A stretch of DNA of 64,000 bases from Aerophototrophica crusticola (GTDB taxonomy: Bacteria; Pseudomonadota; Alphaproteobacteria; Azospirillales; Azospirillaceae). The stretch lies in NCBI GenBank assembly GCA_001939945.1, contig MOEB01000003.1, positions 62,001 to 126,000 of the forward strand, in the 5' to 3' direction. Under the pieces are notes generated by a model that was given only the letters and a program-made list of their open reading frames with translations, searched no databases and was not told where the DNA came from. This document shows, piece after piece, positions 24,042-30,945 of the stretch (its first letter is position 1; each line of letters starts with the position of its first letter). The translations under genes and the position numbers were made by a program.

Positions 24042-25739
24042 ATGTCCACCTGGTTCGGCAACCTGCGGCTCACCACCAAGCTGGCCATCCCCCTCACCGT
24101 CCTGTTGCTGGCCGTGGCGGCCATCGTCGCCCAGGGCCATGCCTCCCTGTCCAGCCTGACCGGCACCATGGAGGACGCGCTGGGGCGCACGGCCCGGCGC
24201 TATGGCTTGGCGATGGAGATCGCGGCGGCCCTGAATGCCGCCACCATCGCCGAGAAGAACGCCATCGTGGAGACGGATCCCAAGCGCCTGGCGGAGGTGC
24301 AGGCCGCCTTCGAGGAGAGCATCGCCCGCACGAAGGGCTTCGCCGCGGACATCGTGCAGTACGCCCCCAGCCCGGACCGCCGCAAGGTGCTGGAACAGTT
24401 GGGCAAGGAGGTGGAGGCCTATGAGGCCCTGGCCCGCGCCGTGGTGGTGTTCGGGCTTGAGAACCGGAACGCGGAGGCCGCCGCCCTGTCCAACGGGGAG
24501 GGGCGGGAGGCCCGGCGCAAGGCCGTCGCTTTGGCGGAGAACGTGGCCGCCTTCAACCGCAACGCCATGGAGGAGCTGCGCGCCAGCAGCGCCCGGGAGG
24601 CCGCCACCGCCAAGGCGACCCTGTGGTGGGTGGCGGGGGCCGGGCTTGCCCTGTCCTTGCCGCTGCTGGCCTGGATCGTGCTGGGGCTGGTGGTGCGGCC
24701 CCTGGTGCGGCTGGCGGGCAGCATGGGCACCATCGCCGGGGGCGACCTGGCGGCGGAGGTGCGCGGCGCCGACCGGCGGGACGAGGTGGGCCAGCTTGCC
24801 CGCGCGCTGCAGACCTTCAAGGACAATGGCCTGCGCCTGCGCCGGATGGAGGCGGATGCCGCGGCCCAGAAGGAGGCGGCGGAGCGGGAGCGCAAGGCCG
24901 CCCTGGCCCGCATGGCCGACACCTTCCAGGCCAGCGTCCAGGGCGTGGTGGACGCCGTCGCCACCGCGGCGGCGGAGATGGAGGCCACCGCCCAGGCCAT
25001 GGCCGCCACCGCCGCCCAGACCAGCACCCAGGCCACCGCCGTGGCCGGTGCCACGGAACAGGCCAGCGCCAACGTCAACATGGTGGCCGGCGCCACGGAG
25101 GAACTCAGCGCCTCCATCCAGGAGATCAGCCGCCAGGTTGCCCAGTCCGCCGATATGGCGGGCGAGGCGGTGGCCGAGGCCGGGCAGGCGGGCCGGGTGG
25201 TGGAAAGCCTGGCCGACACGGCCCGCCAGATCGGTGACGTGGTGGGCCTGATCAACGCCATCGCCAGCCAGACCAACCTGCTGGCCCTGAACGCCACCAT
25301 CGAGGCGGCGCGGGCCGGGGAGGCCGGGAAGGGCTTCGCCGTGGTCGCGTCGGAGGTGAAGGCCCTCGCCACCCAGACCGCCAAGGCGACGGAGGAGATC
25401 GCCGCCAAGGCCGATGCCATCGGCCATGCCACCGGCACGGCATCCCGCTCCATCGCGGGGGTCACCGCCACCATCACCCGCCTGAACCAGGTCGCCGCCG
25501 CCATCGCCGCGGCGGTGGAGCAGCAGGGCGCCGCCACCCGCGACATCGCCGGCAACGTGGCCCAGGCCGCCCAGGGCACGTCCGAGGTCTCGGCCAACGT
25601 GGCGGGCGTCACCCAGGCCGCCGGTGAGACCGGTTCTGCCGCCACCCAGGTGCTGGGTGCGGCCGGCGGCTTGGCGCGGGAAGCGGAGACCCTGCGCGGG
25701 GAGGTGGGCCGCTTCCTCGCCACCGTGCGGGCGGCGTAA
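24042..25739 (+). CDS. Methyl-accepting chemotaxis protein
   Basis: 565-residue chemoreceptor. A transmembrane helix at residues ~15-33 and a second at ~192-215 flank a ~160-residue helical periplasmic domain of the four-helix-bundle type. A HAMP domain follows ([25 protein letters not shown]). The cytoplasmic part is a long coiled coil rich in Ala, Thr and Gln, with the kinase-interacting hairpin tip around [34 protein letters not shown]. It should signal to CheA through CheW. No che genes are nearby, so it is an orphan receptor. The stop codon touches the start of a family C repeat. Confidence 0.92.
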   Translation: MSTWFGNLRLTTKLAIPLTVLLLAVAAIVAQGHASLSSLTGTMEDALGRTARRYGLAMEIAAALNAATIAEKNAIVETDPKRLAEVQAAFEESIARTKGFAADIVQYAPSPDRRKVLEQLGKEVEAYEALARAVVVFGLENRNAEAAALSNGEGREARRKAVALAENVAAFNRNAMEELRASSAREAATAKATLWWVAGAGLALSLPLLAWIVLGLVVRPLVRLAGSMGTIAGGDLAAEVRGADRRDEVGQLARALQTFKDNGLRLRRMEADAAAQKEAAERERKAALARMADTFQASVQGVVDAVATAAAEMEATAQAMAATAAQTSTQATAVAGATEQASANVNMVAGATEELSASIQEISRQVAQSADMAGEAVAEAGQAGRVVESLADTARQIGDVVGLINAIASQTNLLALNATIEAARAGEAGKGFAVVASEVKALATQTAKATEEIAAKADAIGHATGTASRSIAGVTATITRLNQVAAAIAAAVEQQGAATRDIAGNVAQAAQGTSEVSANVAGVTQAAGETGSAATQVLGAAGGLAREAETLRGEVGRFLATVRAA

Positions 25740-25886
25740 TACCAGCCGCCGTTGATCGTGACCGATCAACGGCCCCTCAAACGCCGGGCGCCGCCATCCG
25801 GCGGCTTGGCTCACGCGGGCATGGGCCCGCGGGCCGGCAGTCGCCGGCCTCCAAGCGCATGAGTCAGAAACTCATGCGCTTGGTAT
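25739..25886. repeat. Family C five-hairpin element, copy 2
   Basis: Begins at the stop codon of the chemoreceptor gene. Stem 1: GCCGTTGATCG (25748-25758)/CGATCAACGGC (25763-25773). Stem 2: GCCGCC/GGCGGC around ATCC (25790-25805). Stem 3: CGCGGGC/GCCCGCG around ATGG (25814-25831). Stem 4: CCGGC/GCCGG around AGTC (25834-25847). Stem 5: CCAAGCGCATGAGT (25851-25864)/ACTCATGCGCTTGG (25870-25883). ATACCA (25739-25744) and TGGTAT (25881-25886) could close the whole element. Order, linkers and the ATCC and ATGG loops match the copy at 3833-3968. Confidence 0.88.
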
Positions 25887-25915
25887 AAGGGTCCCCGGCC
25901 GGCTGGGGCCGCGTG

Positions 25916-26656
25916 TCAGGCCCCGGCCGGGACGGCACCCAGATAAAGGGCGGTCAGGCTCACCGTATCCACCAGCCCGTGGAGCAGGATGCAGGGCCAC
26001 AGGTTGCGTCCGCCCACCAGATAGACCGACCCCAGGACCAGGCCCATGCCCGCGGCCAGCAGCGCCCCGCCGGGACCCTGGTAGGCATGCAGCGCGCCGA
26101 AGATCGCTGCCTGGGCCAGGACGGCAAGCAAGGCCGCACCCCGGCCGCTCCCGAAAAGCCCTTCCAGGCGGCTTTGGAGGAAGCCGCGGAACAGCAGCTC
26201 CTCCCCGAACGCGGCGGAACCCCAGGCCACCGGCAGCAGCCAGTACAGGTATTCCGCCGTGTCCCCCCGCAGGGCTGCGAACAGGGCGGCCGTCTTCGGC
26301 GCGATGCCCAGGGCGGGGAGGACGGCCAGGGTCAGCGCGGCGCCGACCGCGGCCACGGCGACGTAGCCGCCCAGGACCAGCCCAAGGACCCGCCAGGCGG
26401 AAGCCGGGGCCCGCAGGCCCACGTCCCGCCAGCCCTGCCCGGCGCGGGCCAGCAGCAGGGTGGCCAGCAACACCAGCGCCGCCATCCGGGCGGGCACGGC
26501 CACCCGTTCCGCCCAGCCGCCGCCGACCGCCATGTCGGCGGGGAACAGGGCCAAGACCGCGGCACAGGCCAGCACCGTCACGGCCACGCCGCCGGCCATT
26601 GCCGCCCGGTTGGTGCCCGGGGGCGTATCCCCCCGCATCGCCGCCGCCATCCCCAT
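25916..26656 (-). CDS. CPBP-family intramembrane metalloprotease
   Basis: 246-residue inner-membrane protein with about seven hydrophobic helices. It carries the three CPBP (Abi/CAAX) motifs: EELLFRGFL (residues ~152-160), FGALHAYQG and LLHGLVD, whose Glu and His residues form the metal site of Rce1-like proteases. Bacterial members are linked to peptide-pheromone processing, bacteriocin immunity or envelope stress; no peptide gene is seen next to it. AGGAGGGG precedes the start. The gene is divergent from a tetR-type regulator and the shared promoter holds a perfect palindrome, so repression by that regulator is likely. Confidence 0.82.
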   Translation of the reverse strand: MGMAAAMRGDTPPGTNRAAMAGGVAVTVLACAAVLALFPADMAVGGGWAERVAVPARMAALVLLATLLLARAGQGWRDVGLRAPASAWRVLGLVLGGYVAVAAVGAALTLAVLPALGIAPKTAALFAALRGDTAEYLYWLLPVAWGSAAFGEELLFRGFLQSRLEGLFGSGRGAALLAVLAQAAIFGALHAYQGPGGALLAAGMGLVLGSVYLVGGRNLWPCILLHGLVDTVSLTALYLGAVPAGA

Positions 26657-26665
26657 CTTCCCCTC

Positions 26666-26690
26666 CTGATCTGAACAATGTATAGATCAG
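26666..26690. promoter_or_regulatory. Probable operator of the divergent TetR/CPBP pair
   Basis: Perfect inverted repeat CTGATCT (26666-26672) and AGATCAG (26684-26690) separated by 11 bases. It overlaps the likely promoters of both divergent genes, ends 2 bases before the TetR start and lies 10 bases from the protease start. Size and placement fit a TetR-family operator. Confidence 0.6.
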
Positions 26691-26692
26691 TC

Positions 26693-27328
26693 ATGCCGAA
26701 GCAACTGAACACTGTCAAGATGCCGTCGCCCGCCACCCCCGCGCGGGACAGCTACCACCATGGCGACCTGCGCGGGGCCCTGCTCCGGGTGGGGGAGGAG
26801 GTGCTCGCCGAGCGGGGGCCCGCCGGCTTTTCCCTGCGGGAGGTGGCGCGCCGGGCCGGCGTCTCCCCCGCCGCGCCCGCGCACCATTTCGGGGATGCCC
26901 GCGGGCTGCTGACCGCCATTGCCGCCGGCGGCTTCCGCAGGCTGGACCAGGCCCTGGCCGCGGCGGCGGAGGGGGCGGCCGGGCGCAAGGTGGAAGCCCT
27001 GGCCGCGGCCTACCTAGGCTTTGCCCGGGCAAACGCGGCCTTGTTCAGCCTGATGTGGATGCAGGACCTGCTGGACGGGACGGACCCCGGCTACGTGGCC
27101 GCGGGCCGGTCGGCCTTCAACAGCTTCGAGCGGGCCGCGTCGGGGCGTGACGTGCCCGTTGCCACCGGCCCCCATGTGCCGGATGCCCATGTGCTCGCGG
27201 CTTGGGCCATGGCCCATGGCTATGCCCGGCTGGCCCTGGACGGGGCGTTGGCGCCGGTGCCCGACGACATGGCCGCTGCCGTGTTCCGCCACCTGCCGGG
27301 TCCCCCGGGCGACCCCAGCGGGGCCTGA
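26693..27328 (+). CDS. TetR-family transcriptional regulator
   Basis: 211-residue repressor-type protein. The N-terminal helix-turn-helix reads LREVARRAGVSPAAPAHHFGD at about residues 43-63 and is typical of TetR/AcrR proteins with the HHFGD ending. The C-terminal ligand domain matches the WHG (TetR_C_33-like) group: AYLGFARANAALFSLMW. The ATG at 26693 is preferred because an alternative at 26678 would lie inside the operator palindrome; neither has a strong SD. A hairpin (TGCCCA/TGGGCA, 27330-27346) follows the stop without a T-run. The ligand is unknown; the divergent CPBP protease gene is the probable target. Confidence 0.82.
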   Translation: MPKQLNTVKMPSPATPARDSYHHGDLRGALLRVGEEVLAERGPAGFSLREVARRAGVSPAAPAHHFGDARGLLTAIAAGGFRRLDQALAAAAEGAAGRKVEALAAAYLGFARANAALFSLMWMQDLLDGTDPGYVAAGRSAFNSFERAASGRDVPVATGPHVPDAHVLAAWAMAHGYARLALDGALAPVPDDMAAAVFRHLPGPPGDPSGA

Positions 27329-27479
27329 CTGCCCAGATCTTGGGCAAACACCATCTCCGCCCATTTCCTGTGCACATGCCCTGAACCGCCGCCCGAGTTT
27401 TTTGCACCCGCGAATGGCCGCCCTCGGCGGGGCACCCTGAATCCCGCACGAATGCTGGGGGCAGCCATGGCCCGGCGCT

Positions 27480-27495
27480 TGGCACGGTCTTTGCC
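27480..27495 (+). promoter_or_regulatory. Sigma-54 (RpoN) promoter of the nitrate assimilation operon
   Basis: TGGCACGGTCTTTGCC matches the -24/-12 consensus TGGCAC-N5-TTGC, with the invariant GG and GC exactly ten bases apart. Transcription would start near 27506, just before the first leader hairpin. RpoN control implies activation by NtrC under nitrogen limitation. Only scattered GCACC half-sites upstream (for example near 27405 and 27432) hint at NtrC binding; no full dyad was found. Confidence 0.8.
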
Positions 27496-27506
27496 AATGT
27501 AAGCGC

Positions 27507-27555
27507 GGCCGGGCAACGCTGCCCGGTCCCGGAACATAGGGCCCGATGCCGGGCC
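27507..27555 (+). promoter_or_regulatory. ANTAR-type tandem hairpins in the nitrate operon leader (NasT target)
   Basis: Hairpin P1: GGCCGGGC (27507-27514) pairs with GCCCGGTC (27521-27528) around the hexaloop AACGCT, which has the A1 and G4 recognised by ANTAR antiterminators. Hairpin P2: GGCCC (27540-27544) pairs with GGGCC (27551-27555) around GATGCC, which keeps G4 but has G at position 1 and can close by one extra pair. The two hairpins are separated by 11 bases and followed closely by an intrinsic terminator. A NasT homologue is encoded at 58024-58611. Confidence 0.7.
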
Positions 27556-27564
27556 ACGAGCGAC

Positions 27565-27622
27565 GCCGCTGACCGTCCCCCGCCTTTGCCAGGCGCGAGG
27601 GGGAACGATCAGCGGCTTTTTT
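27565..27622 (+). terminator. Intrinsic terminator/attenuator in the nitrate operon leader
   Basis: GCCGCTGA (27565-27572) pairs with TCAGCGGC (27609-27616). Inside it CCCCC (27577-27581) pairs with GGGGG (27599-27603) and GCCT with AGGC, and six T residues follow at once (27617-27622). It lies 25 bases before the first structural gene, so it must be read through for expression, which fits NasT-mediated antitermination. Confidence 0.85.
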
Positions 27623-27647
27623 ATTGGCCCGAGCGACAGGAGCGACC

Positions 27648-28949
27648 ATGCCCAAGGCCCCCATCCTCTCCCGCCGCGACCTCCTCGGCGGCACCACGCG
27701 CCTCGCCGGCGCCGCCGCCGTGCTTTCCGCCGCCGGCGCGGCCCTGCCGGGCGGGGCCTGGGCGGCCATCGTGGACACGCCGGAGGTGACGAAGGCCGTC
27801 CTGGGCTTCATCGCCCTGACCGACAGCGCCCCACTGATCGTGGCGAAGGAAAAGGGCCTGTTCGCCAAGTACGGCATGGCGGATGTGGAGGTGGTGAAGC
27901 AGGCCTCCTGGGGCACCACGCGCGACAACCTGGAGCTGGGCGGCGGGGCCGGCGGCATCGACGGGGCGCACATCCTGACGCCCATGCCCTACCTGATGAC
28001 GGCGGGCAAGATCACCAAGAACGGCAACCCGGTGCCCATGCAGATCCTGTCCCGGCTGAACACCAACGGCCAGGGCATCAGTGTCGCCAAGCGCTACCAG
28101 GGGCTGGACGTGGGCGTGAAGTCCGGCGCCCTGAAGGATGCCTTCGCCAAAGCCAAGGCCGGCGGGAAAGAGGTCAAGTGCGCCGTGACCTTCCCCGGCG
28201 GCACCCATGACCTCTGGATGCGCTACTGGCTGGCGGCGGGCGGCATCGACCCGGACAAGGACGTCTCCACCATCGTCGTGCCGCCGCCCCAGATGGTGGC
28301 CAACATGAAGGTGGACACCATGGAGGCCTTCTGCGTCGGCGAGCCGTGGAACGCCCAGCTGGTCAACCAGGACATCGGCTTTTCCGCGCTGACCACCGGC
28401 GAGCTGTGGAAGGACCACCCGGAGAAGAGCTTCGCCCTGCGCGCCGACTGGGTGGAGAAGCACCCCAAGGCGGCCAAGGCCCTGCTGATGGCGGTGCTGG
28501 AGGCGGCGCAATGGTGCGACGAGCCCGCGAACAAGGCGGAGATGTGCGCCATCCTGGCCAAGCGCGAATGGTTCAAGGTGCCGGTGGACGACATCCTGGC
28601 CCGATCCCAGGGCACCTTCGACTATGGCAACGGCAAGGTGGTGAAGGACAGCCCGCACCTGATGAAGTTCTGGCGCGACCATGCCTCCTACCCCTTCCAG
28701 AGCCATGACCTCTGGTTCCTGACGGAGGACCAGCGCTGGGGCTACCTGCCCGCCGGCCTGGACACCAAGGCCCTGATCCAGAAGGTCAACCGCGAGGACC
28801 TCTGGCGCGCCGCCGCCGCCGCCATCGGCGCCACCGCCGTGCCGGCCGGCACCAGCCGGGGGACGGAGACCTTCTTCGACGGCATCACCTTCGACCCGGC
28901 GAACCCGTCGGCCTACCTGGCCGCCCTGCCGATCAAGCGCGTGGCCTGA
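27648..28949 (+). CDS. nrtA: Nitrate ABC transporter substrate-binding protein (NrtA/NasF-like)
   Basis: 433-residue periplasmic nitrate-binding protein of the CmpA/NrtA family. The N-terminus MPKAPILSRRDLLGG and the hydrophobic Ala-rich stretch are a Tat signal, with cleavage near WAA at about residue 40. The mature protein shows the family pattern VLGFIALTDSAPLIVAKEKGLF, SWGTTRDNLELGGGAGGIDGAHIL and VGEPWNAQLV. AGGAG lies 6 bases before the ATG, which excludes the earlier in-frame start in the terminator region. First gene of the nitrate operon after the attenuator; permease and ATPase follow. The cytosolic relative at 58621-59895 lacks the signal peptide. Confidence 0.9.
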   Translation: MPKAPILSRRDLLGGTTRLAGAAAVLSAAGAALPGGAWAAIVDTPEVTKAVLGFIALTDSAPLIVAKEKGLFAKYGMADVEVVKQASWGTTRDNLELGGGAGGIDGAHILTPMPYLMTAGKITKNGNPVPMQILSRLNTNGQGISVAKRYQGLDVGVKSGALKDAFAKAKAGGKEVKCAVTFPGGTHDLWMRYWLAAGGIDPDKDVSTIVVPPPQMVANMKVDTMEAFCVGEPWNAQLVNQDIGFSALTTGELWKDHPEKSFALRADWVEKHPKAAKALLMAVLEAAQWCDEPANKAEMCAILAKREWFKVPVDDILARSQGTFDYGNGKVVKDSPHLMKFWRDHASYPFQSHDLWFLTEDQRWGYLPAGLDTKALIQKVNREDLWRAAAAAIGATAVPAGTSRGTETFFDGITFDPANPSAYLAALPIKRVA

Positions 28950-28963
28950 GGGGGGATCGGCGC

Positions 28964-29941
28964 ATGTCCGCATTGCTCGACGTCACCGGCACGGGGGAGG
29001 AGGGCACCCCCCTTCCCGCCAACACCAACCGCCTCCCCCGCGCAGGCGGGGGTCCACGGTTCTTCGGCACCAGCGCCGCGGCACCGGGGTCAAAAACTGT
29101 GGGCCCCCGCCTTCGCGGGGGAAGCGGGATCATGGGGCCGATCAGGGGATTGGCAAAGGCAGCCACCCGCAAGGCCGTGGACCTGCTGCCCTTCCTGGTG
29201 GCGCTCGCCCTGCTGCTCGGCCTGTGGGAGCTGGCCTGCCACGGCACCAAGGCCGGCCTGCCGCCGCCGTCAAAGGTGGTGGCGGACACGTGGGAGCTGA
29301 TCGTCGACCCGTTCTTCGACAATGGCGGCACGGACAAGGGCCTGTTCTGGCACCTGGCCGCCAGCCTGAAGCGGGTGGCGGTGGGCTTCTCCCTCGCCGC
29401 CGTCGCTGGCATCGCCCTGGGCGTGCTGATCGGGCAGTCGGCCCTGGCCTACCGCGGCCTGGACCCGCTGTTCCAGGTGCTGCGCACGGTGCCGCCGCTG
29501 GCCTGGCTGCCCATCTCCCTGGCCGCGTTCCAGCAGGCGGACCCCTCGGCCATCTTCGTGATCTTCATCACGTCGGTCTGGCCCATCATCCTGAACACGG
29601 CCGTGGGCATCCGGCAGATCCCCAAGGATTACGTGAACGTGGCCCGGGTGCTGCGCCTGTCGCCGCTGGAATACTTCTTCAAGATCATGCTGCCGGCCAC
29701 GGTCCCCTACATCTTCACCGGGCTGAAGATCGGCATCGGCCTGTCCTGGCTGGCCATCGTGGCGGCGGAGATGCTGATCGGCGGCGTGGGCATCGGCTTC
29801 TTCATCTGGGACGCTTGGAACAGCTCGCTGATGAGCGAGATCATCCTGGCCCTGGTCTATGTCGGCCTGGTCGGCTTCATGCTGGACCGCGCCATCACCC
29901 TGCTGGCCGCCCGCGTCGGCGGCGGCATGCCCAAGCGCTGA
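28964..29941 (+). CDS. nrtB: Nitrate ABC transporter permease, N-terminus carrying a palindromic repeat
   Basis: Inner-membrane permease of the NrtB/SsuC type. Six hydrophobic helices and the coupling loop LRLSPLEYFFKIMLPATVPYI are present; IGGVGIGFFIWDAWNS is typical of the nitrate/taurine subgroup. The frame opens at 28964 after a strong GGGGGG ribosome site, 14 bases past the binding-protein stop. Residues 24-54 would be encoded by a 91 bp family A repeat, ending just before Met57 (29132), an alternative start with a weaker SD. With the upstream start the protein has 325 residues, with the downstream one 269, close to the usual ~270-290. Which start is used is unresolved. Confidence 0.85.
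   Translation: MSALLDVTGTGEEGTPLPANTNRLPRAGGGPRFFGTSAAAPGSKTVGPRLRGGSGIMGPIRGLAKAATRKAVDLLPFLVALALLLGLWELACHGTKAGLPPPSKVVADTWELIVDPFFDNGGTDKGLFWHLAASLKRVAVGFSLAAVAGIALGVLIGQSALAYRGLDPLFQVLRTVPPLAWLPISLAAFQQADPSAIFVIFITSVWPIILNTAVGIRQIPKDYVNVARVLRLSPLEYFFKIMLPATVPYIFTGLKIGIGLSWLAIVAAEMLIGGVGIGFFIWDAWNSSLMSEIILALVYVGLVGFMLDRAITLLAARVGGGMPKR
29033..29123. repeat. Palindromic repeat family A, copy 3 (91 bp)
   Basis: Left arm CTCCCCCGC-GCAG-GCGGGGG then TCCACGGTTCTTCGG; right arm GGGGTCAAAAACTGTGGG then CCCCCGC-CTTC-GCGGGGGAA. It lies inside the open frame of the nitrate permease gene, just upstream of an internal ATG, with no stop codon in that frame. Confidence 0.8.
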
Positions 29942-29958
29942 ACCGGGAGGGCGCCGCC

Positions 29959-30762
29959 ATGACCACCCCTTATTTGTCCATCGAGAAGGTGGAGATGACC
30001 TTCACCGTCGGCGCGCAGAAGTTCTGCGCCCTGCGGGAGGTCGACCTCGGCATCGCCAAGGGGGAGTTCGTTTCCATCATCGGCCATTCCGGCTGCGGCA
30101 AGTCCACCCTGCTGAACATCGTGGCGGGCCTGACCCGCTGCACGTCCGGCGGGGTGATCCTGGACGGGCGGGAGGTGTCGGAGCCCGGGCCCGACCGCGC
30201 CGTGGTGTTCCAGAACCACTCCCTGCTGCCCTGGCTGACGGCCTATGACAATGTCCGCCTGGCCGTGGACAAGGTGTTCGGCAAGACCAAGACGGCGGCG
30301 GAGCGGCACGACTGGGTGGAGCACAACCTCCGCCTCGTCCATATGGCCCACGCGGCGGGCAAGCGCCCGGATGAGCTGTCCGGCGGCATGAAGCAGCGCA
30401 TCGGCATCGCCCGGGCCCTGGCCATGGAGCCCAAGGTGCTGCTGATGGACGAGCCGTTCGGCGCCCTGGATGCCCTGACCCGGGCGCACCTGCAGGATAC
30501 CTGCATGGAGATCCAGCAGCGGCTGAACAACACGGTCATCATGATCACCCACGACGTGGACGAGGCGGTGCTGCTGTCCGACCGCATCGTCATGATGACC
30601 AACGGCCCCGCCGCCACCATCGGCCAGGTGCTGGAGGTGGGCCTCCCCCGCCCCCGCCGCCGGCTGGAGCTGGCCGACGACCCGGCGTACGTGCGGGCAC
30701 GGGCGGAGGTGCTGCGCTTCCTGTATGAGCGCCACGCGCCGGCGAAGATGGCGGCCGAGTAA
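29959..30762 (+). CDS. nrtD: Nitrate ABC transporter ATP-binding protein
   Basis: 267-residue ATPase of the nitrate/sulfonate/bicarbonate importer group. Walker A is GHSGCGKSTLLN, the Q-loop is VVFQNHSLLPWL, the ABC signature is LSGGMKQRIGIARAL and Walker B is VLLMDEPFGALDALTR, with the switch His in ITHDVDEAV. HSLLPWLTAYDNV after the Q-loop is characteristic of nitrate transporters. The C-terminus lacks the NrtA-like regulatory domain of cyanobacterial NrtC, so it is the short NrtD/NasD form. GGGAGG precedes the start, 17 bases after the permease gene. Confidence 0.9.
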   Translation: MTTPYLSIEKVEMTFTVGAQKFCALREVDLGIAKGEFVSIIGHSGCGKSTLLNIVAGLTRCTSGGVILDGREVSEPGPDRAVVFQNHSLLPWLTAYDNVRLAVDKVFGKTKTAAERHDWVEHNLRLVHMAHAAGKRPDELSGGMKQRIGIARALAMEPKVLLMDEPFGALDALTRAHLQDTCMEIQQRLNNTVIMITHDVDEAVLLSDRIVMMTNGPAATIGQVLEVGLPRPRRRLELADDPAYVRARAEVLRFLYERHAPAKMAAE

Positions 30763-30793
30763 TCGCGACGGTGCCTCCTTCCCCCGGGCGCTT

Positions 30794-30927
30794 TTCCCCC
30801 TCTCCCCCCCGGGGAGAGGGTCGGGGTGAGGGGGCACGTAGCAGCAACACAGCCAACCTCGGTGCGGCGGCACCACCCCCTCACCCGGACGCTACGCGTC
30901 CGACCTCTCCCCGGTGGGGAGAGGGGT
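30794..30927. repeat. Palindromic repeat family B, copy 2
   Basis: Left arm CCTCTCCCCCCCGGGGAGAGG then TCGGGGTGAGGGGG; right arm CCCCCTCACCCGGACGC-TAC-GCGTCCG then ACCTCTCCCCGGTGGGGAGAGGGG. The arms match those at 2637-2780, except that the left one has lost its inner stem. It fills most of the 183-base gap between the transporter ATPase and nitrite reductase genes and might act as a processing or attenuation site inside the operon. Confidence 0.72.
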
Positions 30928-30945
30928 AAGAGAGCGGACTGACCC

